A stretch of DNA of 64,000 nucleotides from Crambe crambe (lineage: Eukaryota; Porifera; Demospongiae; Poecilosclerida; Crambeidae), in NCBI GenBank assembly GCA_963924555.1, contig OZ004584.1, positions 4,277,001-4,341,000 of the forward strand. The letters run 5' to 3'. The notes under the pieces are model-generated. The model saw only the letters and a program-made list of their open reading frames with translations. It was not told where the DNA came from and searched no databases. Every line of letters begins with the position of its first letter. Position 1 is the stretch's first letter. This document shows, piece by piece, positions 57,684 through 64,000 of this stretch. A program made the translations under genes and the position numbers.

Positions 57684-58287
57684 TAGCCTCATACCCAGGC
57701 CCGCTTTTTTCACGGGGTGGTGGAAAAGCGAAGGGCCTGGTATAAGTTGCATGCGCATGTGCTCCATCCCCCCATTTAGGATACTTTTGGGCACGTCCAT
57801 TACACAAATCGTAATAAACATAACATCATCATAATTTTGAGAGCCGAGTCAGCAGCTAGCTCTAGACTGTTCTGTTTTTCTGCGCTAGATTCAACTCACC
57901 TCACTCCCAGAAGCGTTCTGTGCAAGCTGTTTATGAAAGAAGTTATTTGGTTAGACGAGAAGAGTCGCTGCTATCAAAGTATCATGTCTTACCTTTTGTT
58001 TTTGACCATAAGCTTGGCTTGAGAGGGATAGTGCTGTTCTTATCGTGTCTTAGTTTATTTCACTGATGTGGATAAGGTCTGGAGCCAGATCTAGCTAGCT
58101 AGCTAGCTTTAAGCTGAACTGATTGAATGCACACATGCTACATACGTTTTTATGACTACATCATTCATCATGCACGAAATTTTACGTATTATTTCGTGTC
58201 TAATTAAGCGCATGCACATGCAACTTATACCAGGCCCTTCTCTTTTCCATCACCCCGCGAAAAAAGCAGGTCTGGGTATGAGGCTAG
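57684..58287. mobile_element. MULE-like non-autonomous element, 604 bp
   Basis: Long terminal inverted repeats (about 75 bp) begin TAGCCTCATACCCAGGCCC on the left and TAGCCTCATACCCAGACC reversed on the right, followed by a matching CACC/GGTGG block and CAACTTATACCAGGCCC. GAATGGGGC stands on both sides (57,675-57,683 and 58,288-58,296). No transposase ORF; the small ORF at 57,837-58,022 has no resemblance. Confidence 0.9.
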
Positions 58288-58514
58288 AATGGGGCGAGCT
58301 CCACACAGGCCACACACTTCTACTATCGACCTTAGGTAAACTGAGCATGTGTGCTCGCCCCACAATGCTTGCATTTCCCTAGCTAGTATACGTAAAGCTC
58401 AGGCCAGTCCTTTATGATTGTTTGTAATTGCAGGGGCCAGTAACAGTAGTCATGCGTACACAGAGTGGCCATACTCCATCTCAGACTTCAAGGACAGCCA
58501 TACTCTGAAATTCT

Positions 58515-58850
58515 AATCTTGCTAGTCCAGCCCACTGATATTTTTTCGCGGGGTGGTGGGTCTCGCATAGTGACTTCGTGTTGCACCATCAGCAATTTTT
58601 TACTGGCGAAGCAGGATGCACATGGTTTTAACTGGGTGTGGTCAATTCAAATTTGCATAAACAGATAATTACTGCACTTTGTACGCAGTTATCTTAGCCA
58701 CACCTGCTAATTATTCAATTTTCTGTCCAGAAAATTCCTGGATGACGTTACACAAAGTCACTATGCGACTTTGACCAGACCCTTATTTTTCTACCATCCT
58801 GCAAAAAACCTAAATAAAATAAAAAATAAGTGGGGTGGATTAGCAAGACT
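58515..58850. mobile_element. Inverted-repeat element, about 335 bp
   Basis: Ends (A/G)TCTTGCTAGTCCAGCCCACT on the left and GTCTTGCTAATCCACCCCACT reversed on the right. A second inverted pair inside reads TCGCATAGTGACTT. No clear target duplication. Confidence 0.6.
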
Positions 58851-58859
58851 ACTGAAACC

Positions 58860-59870
58860 ATAGATAAATGCTGAAACTCAGCATCTGGATTTAATATAAG
58901 TTGAAAGGAAGTCGAAGAGTAGAGGCTGACAAAGATAGGTAGTTGCTATAGAAGCATAGCATTTTATTTCTATGACAGATTGAGAAGTGACTGCACTTCT
59001 TAAAGCTTAAAAGCTGTGTAGATCTACGCCAATCTAATTGTAAAAACTGACCTGAACGTGGTCATTGTCTTGCTCAGTCATGTCGTATAGTATATCTCTT
59101 ATACCTCTAAAATTGTACCACGATCTTCATGATCTAGGCCACATAGCCCCACAGTATCACAACGCCATGACAGGCCAGATCATAAGTCCTAAATAGTGCA
59201 CACCAAACTACGCTAATTATTGCACACCCTGCGTTGATCCTTTACCTCCTTTTCCAGTCATTGCATTTCAATGTCTTAGTCAAATTTCTGATGAATCAGT
59301 ATGCTTGCTTGGAGACTCTGTAGTTGGAAACAAGCCATCTCTGATTCACTCAGGTAGACACTCATAACTGAAGCTGTACAGATGGAAATGGAGCAACCAT
59401 ATAAGTGTATGTATGTACTTTATGCATTGGTACCAAGTACAGTAACTGTTACTGTATTCTATCCATGATGCAAGTTTGCATTAATATGTGACTATGGTTA
59501 TGGTTTGTAACTGCACAGAATGAGACAGAGTAACCCCCAAGAAATTATTGTGAAATGGTTTTTGTGTTTAATATATCATAGAATGAAAAAAATTTCCCCA
59601 ACTCCAGAGTGGCATTTAAATTAGGGTGGTGCATCAAATAGAAAGAATATGGTATTCATTATTATGAATAGCATCTATGCACTATTGATATAAATCATAA
59701 TACCTAAGTTGAGTCAAAATAAGGTGAAGTTGAACTTACTCAGCAGCTCAATAATTGTCAATGATCAGCAGACAAGCCTTTTCTTTTATGCTACATTATA
59801 AGTACCAAATTTCTACACTCTCAAGGAAGTGGTGAGACATAAGCAGGTTTTATATAATATATTTCTGCAC
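58860..59870. other. Non-coding stretch
   Basis: No gene or clear repeat recognised. Confidence 0.45.
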
Positions 59871-59875
59871 TGCAG

Positions 59876-60240
59876 AACTCACTTGTATTTGCAATCACCA
59901 ACTTGGAAGGGAACATTAGTGACCAAGCCACAGATTTTCAGAGTGACCTTAGCAGAGCTGATCACTCTACCGACATTCCTATTAATGGAGGTGTCACAAA
60001 TATGAAAGGCGCTAAATGCTCTGAAGTCAAAGACTACGGATCTGAAGAGAAATTTTGACAGACAACTATCTTCCTTTCATAATCAAATAAACAGCCTTGA
60101 AATTGCATAAACCTCCAGCGAGCAAGAAATCAAGACTTCCCTTGCTGAATACTGATAGGATTAGGGGTTGTACGTAGTTGGAGCAATAGCTGTAGCCCTT
60201 TTATGCAGCTGCTACATTGTCTGTTATCTTTGTTCTAAAA
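59876..60240 (+). pseudogene. Relic of a coiled-coil membrane gene
   Basis: Shows NSLVFAITNLEGNIS near 59,880, close to DSLVFKTANLEGNIN in the gene at 61.2-62.7 kb, then an AGCAAGAAATCAA block and a hydrophobic end in the same order as that gene. Stops and shifts interrupt it, so it is a decayed 3' part of a paralogue. Confidence 0.6.
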
Positions 60241-60249
60241 AATAGACCG

Positions 60250-61150
60250 CATACCTGCCTCCACCCTCTGCACACACACACACTAGCCATGTATGTGTCA
60301 CATGATATACACACACACACTAGCCAAATGTGTCACCTGACACCATGCTCACTTCTTATTCATCACATTTATTGTATCATTTTATTGTAAACTATTATTT
60401 TATCATTATGATCTAACTGACACCTGAAATGCAAAACAGGCTGTGTTTGTATGTACTCATTGCAATCCTTGTGCATGCCCAGAACCTTAAGTGATGCAAA
60501 TTCCAGCAGCAACAATTTCCTCTTGCTCTTTGGGACTAGCTAGCTATAGTATGTTTGATGCTGCACTCATGCACAGTCATTATGTGACATAGTACTGTTC
60601 TGTACGTTTATTTATACTGCATGTAGCCTGTGAGGTCATTCAAAGCCATATCAGTGCTGTGTCAGTAGGGACATGCAAATTATGCTGGCATAGTTTTGGG
60701 CATAATGGGTTGGACATTAACGCCAGCACAATGTTGGCATAATAGGGGATTTTTACTTCCAGGGGTTGGCAGATATAGAGGTATCGATGTCGATTCTTGA
60801 GTTCCTTTGTATTAACTGCTGAATTAGAGTAGCCACCTACATAATTGGTGGTGGTAACAAAAAAAACAACAAACTATTAAACTGCTGTTTTCTTTCAAAA
60901 ATTAATGTTCCAGCAAACTAACTTGCTGTTGATAAAATGATGACTAAAAGAGGCTGCAATTATGTTACACTTTTTAACTTGCTTAGCAATTTTTAAAGCA
61001 TTTTTATTGAGCATAATAGGGCAGGGGTTCTGGCATTGGAGCATAGCATTTGCTGTGTCAGCCAAGAGTCTGACCACAAATATTATAGTTACAGGAAACG
61101 TAGGTGAACAAAGCCACAGGAGGGGTATATCCCCAGGGAAGTCCCTATAC
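60250..61150. other. Non-coding stretch
   Basis: No gene seen. An ACACACAC-rich direct repeat lies at about 60,270-60,330. Confidence 0.45.
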
Positions 61151-61169
61151 ACTCCAATAAAGTGTGCAG

Positions 61170-62665
61170 AATCAAACAGTTGCTGCTAAAATTCATAAAT
61201 ACCATTTTAAGACTACTAAAAGACTCCACACCTTCTCGTCAGAATCCTGATGAGGTTGCAGGTGCTGATGAAAGGAAACTTGAAGAGCTGGAGAGAGAGG
61301 AATTACTACCTTCTCATGTGACCTGCAGAACAACTGTAAGTGGCATTAGCTGCAGGAATAACTTTAACCAGCCAGCCGACACCTTAGTCGGCAAGAACAG
61401 AAAGTATGGCTGATTTTCTTTATCGTGTGGACAGTAGTAGCCATACTTCTTACTGTTGGTCTCAGCTTAATTATCATGAGAGCTTTAGTCACTGGACTCA
61501 CTTCAAGAACTGCCACCAATGAAGACAGAATCATTGCTCTATCATCACAAGTTGCCACTATCGAAAGCAACATCAGTGCCATATCATCAAGGGTTAGTAA
61601 CATCGAATCAAGCATTAGTGCCATATCATCGAGGGTTAGTGACATTGAAAGCAACATCAGTGCTATATCATCGAGGGTCAAAAGCACCATCAGTGCCATA
61701 TCATCGAGGGCCAGTGATGTCGAAAGCAACATCAGTGCCATATTATCGAGGGTTAGTAAAATTAAAAGCAACATCAGTGCCATATCATCGAGGGTTAGCA
61801 ACATTGAAACAAGCATCAGTGCCATATCATTGAGGGTTAGCAACGTCAAAACAAGCGTCGCTGCCATGTCATCGAGGGTTAGTGATGTCGAAAGTAACAT
61901 CAGTGCCATATCATTGAGGGTTAGTGATGTTAAAAGCAACATCAGTGCCATATCATCGAGGGTTAGTGATGTTAAAAGCAACAGCAGTGCCATATCATTG
62001 AGGGTTAGTAACATCGAAACAAGCATCGCTGCCATATCATCGAGGGTTAGTAATGCTGAAACAAACATCACTGCTCTCTCTTCATGGACTATACTCAATA
62101 AAATTAGCATAACTCAGCTGAATTTAATGCAGGACTCACTTGTATTCAAGACTGCTAACTTGGAAGGCAACATCAACATTCTGAATGACATCACTACTGA
62201 TACTCAGAGTAACATTAGCAGGCTCCATTTAGAACAGCTCACTCTCTCTTCAAGGATCAGGAATCTCAAGGCAAACATCAGTGCTGTGATTTCTCAGCTA
62301 TCTTCTGCTTACGAGGATATTGAAAGAACCTTAGCAACCTCAACATGAAGATAGCTTCATTGAACAGAGACTTCAAAGAAAATATCAATATGCTTTGTTC
62401 CAACTTGAGCTCCATCACTACAAGAATCACAAGTTTGGACAGTTCAGCTCTAAATTCTTCGCTAACATCACTTTCATTGAAGGTATCACAGATAGAAGAA
62501 TCAGTCAATGACCTAAAGTCAAGACTAGAGACTTTAGATGAGGACATTTACAGCCTCCAAGCCTCCCATCAGCAAGAAATCAAAAAGAATGAGACTTCCC
62601 ACACTCGTCTCAGCAATTGGCTGATAGGAGTAACGGTAGTAGTGATCACAGCATGTCTGTGCTGA
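61170..62665 (+). pseudogene. Membrane-anchored coiled-coil protein on a 42-bp repeat, frameshifted
   Basis: A first coding part (to 61,335, ending SHVTCRTT) has donor gtaagt, and a 65-bp intron ending aagaacag rejoins phase 0 at 61,401. There KVWLIFFIVWTVVAILLTVG starts a membrane segment, followed by about 14 repeats of 14 residues (SNISAISSRVSDVE), i.e. two heptads each. The frame ends at TGA 62,346-62,348, whose last bases overlap ATGA of a second frame (62,345-62,665) that continues the coiled coil (MKIASLNRDFKENIN) and ends in a second hydrophobic segment (WLIGVTVVVITACLC). A single-base shift between them is the simplest reading. The 5' start is not resolved: the upstream frame has no clear ATG. 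No family recognised; similar sequence lies at 59,876-60,240. Confidence 0.6.
61560..62065 (+). repeat. 42-bp coding minisatellite
   Basis: About 12-14 units of 42 bp marked by ATCAGTGCCATATCATCGAGG, one of them shortened by 9 bp. All three forward frames and one reverse frame stay open as a side effect. Confidence 0.9.
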
Positions 62666-62699
62666 CTGTGCATCATCTGTTTTGTGGGCTTCAGAATCT

Positions 62700-64000
62700 G
62701 TAAGTAGCTATTCATACCATCATCCCTTCTCCCCTCACAGAAGTCTGTTTGGTTAGAAAATTTCCCTACTCGTTCAGAATTTTTATGTCCATGTTATGAT
62801 GTTACTCACCTTTGTTTAATTAGCTAACATGAAACAATAGTCACAACACAGTAAAATGCACACACCAACAGATAAAAATTTTGCTTATCTTCTTGAATTT
62901 CACTTTTAGTGCATGGCACACAAAAACTAATAATAATGAGAGATGATCAAGCATAAAGAGGGATGGTAGGTAGGTCTGCACTGACAGGAGGAATGCAGAC
63001 ACATCACATGCACTTTTCTAATTATTGTTTGTCCATGTAGTATAAGTACCACTAGCTGCTGACAGTATTAAAGGTGGGGACATGTAGAAAAATTGAGCAA
63101 TGGGCCCTGGGAATTTCTCTCCTCCTTATGAATCATTCCCCGGGAACCCTGGGAATTTCCCTGGAATCAGCAGCTAGCTTAGGCTGTACAAGCCCTTGTG
63201 CTCACTAATTATTATTTTAACATTGTTCTGCACTGTCACTATATACATGAAGCAGGTACATGGTTTTATATCACCAGCTACATGCTACATAGCTACACAC
63301 ATACATAGAGAAAGGAGTTCACAATCTTTGAGCCAAAAGCCAAATTTGTTCCCCAAGGTTATAGCAATGTCTGAAGGTCCTCATCGAAGTACAGTGCAGT
63401 CTTCAGGTATATATATATACATTTATGTTAAGTGACATATTTTGGAGGAGTTCTGCCCAGTTCTTATGGTCAGAAATAGGCACAGAAAACACATGACTCT
63501 AGACAGCTATATGAAGTTGTTGTTTTTTAAATAGAGCCCTGTCAGTTTGACATCAATAGTTACCATAATTGTTATATGGGATAATTACCAGAGGTGTAGC
63601 AGGGTTTTGCTTTTTTGCATTGGTCAGGCAAACTGTCTCACTAGTCAGGCTCTCCCCAATAATACCTGTAACTTGAGTTGTATAAAGAATCTGGGGTGTT
63701 GGTAAAAAGAATCTGGGAGGTGTCGGTAACAAATTATATAGGAATGAAGTTATGCAAAACTGCATTAATGGACCATACCAGATTCTCCTTGAAGCAATTA
63801 AGACCATGATGTATTGATCAGCCTAATGTCTGACCCAGCTGCTACATTACCTTCTGTTATGAAAGCTGGAGCTGTAACCTTTGACATCAACATTGCATTA
63901 TTGTAATAATATATATTCTTGGATTTATTGCTGAAAATATTAGCTCACAAGTCATTTGGAATGGGAGTGTTCTCCCTAGTGAAGGAATAGGGGTGGTTTC
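62700..64000. other. Non-coding end of window
   Basis: No gene recognised; short TATATATA and CACACAC runs only. Confidence 0.45.

Noticed and set aside
61560..62065. CRISPR-like regular repeats
   Set aside because: Units are contiguous, coding and without unique spacers, in an intron-bearing eukaryotic sequence.
61364..62110. A 248-aa reverse-strand ORF over the 42-bp repeat
   Set aside because: A shadow of the minisatellite; the plus strand has the membrane segment, intron signals and heptad pattern.
1..64000. tRNA, rRNA or other structured RNA genes
   Set aside because: I looked for tRNA-like and rRNA-like blocks by eye and saw none; a covariance-model scan would be needed to exclude them.

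Overview
The window looks like nuclear DNA of a demosponge, most probably Amphimedon or a close relative. The signs are AT-rich non-coding DNA full of TAGCTAGC-type words, many short GT-AG introns, a dense load of small inverted-repeat elements, and animal families that sponges have in many copies: ZNFX1-like helicases, SRCR receptors and ZU5/death-domain proteins. The species is an inference; nothing here is prokaryotic.

The first 39.5 kb is a very large imperfect palindrome. The left arm (1 to about 16,845) and right arm (about 19,335 to 39,560) flank a spacer of about 2.5 kb. Each arm, read outward, carries fragments of a PTPN3/4-like PDZ gene, a fibrinogen-related (FReD-like) type II membrane protein gene, about 7 kb of non-coding DNA, and a head-to-tail pair of long intronless-in-coding ZNFX1-like genes, here called A and B. 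The left pair reads on the minus strand and B runs off the window edge; the right pair reads on the plus strand. A third FReD-like copy, broken, lies in the spacer. Of the three FReD-like copies only 21,362-22,576 is intact. Both A copies carry a single but different lesion: a 1-bp frameshift that removes the RZ finger on the left, and an in-frame TGA ahead of the helicase on the right. B on the right is intact. The ZNFX1 block (left about 560-8,440, right about 31,110-39,030) is nearly identical between arms even in the 300-bp A-B gap, while the rest of the arms differ by many substitutions, indels and arm-specific transposons. That pattern suggests gene conversion confined to the block.

From 43 kb on the DNA is single-copy. 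A minus-strand gene for a receptor with three group A SRCR domains and a PPxY-bearing tail (8 exons, 543 aa) lies head to head with a plus-strand 16-exon gene for a 779-aa ZU5 plus double death-domain protein. Their start codons are 639 bp apart, with a perfect CRE between. Further right are a minus-strand coiled-coil ORF, a decayed fragment, and a membrane-anchored coiled-coil gene built from a 42-bp minisatellite and now frameshifted.

Mobile DNA includes MULE-like elements with 9-10 bp target duplications (one only 38 bp long, ending just before the start codon of the ZU5 gene), a 1.26-kb foldback element, a Tourist-like element, a TA-flanked element, and a Ty3/Gypsy remnant. Read together, the window holds a nucleic-acid-sensing or RNA-silencing helicase cluster next to a receptor/death-domain pair. 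An innate-defence locus is a reasonable inference but not proven by sequence alone.
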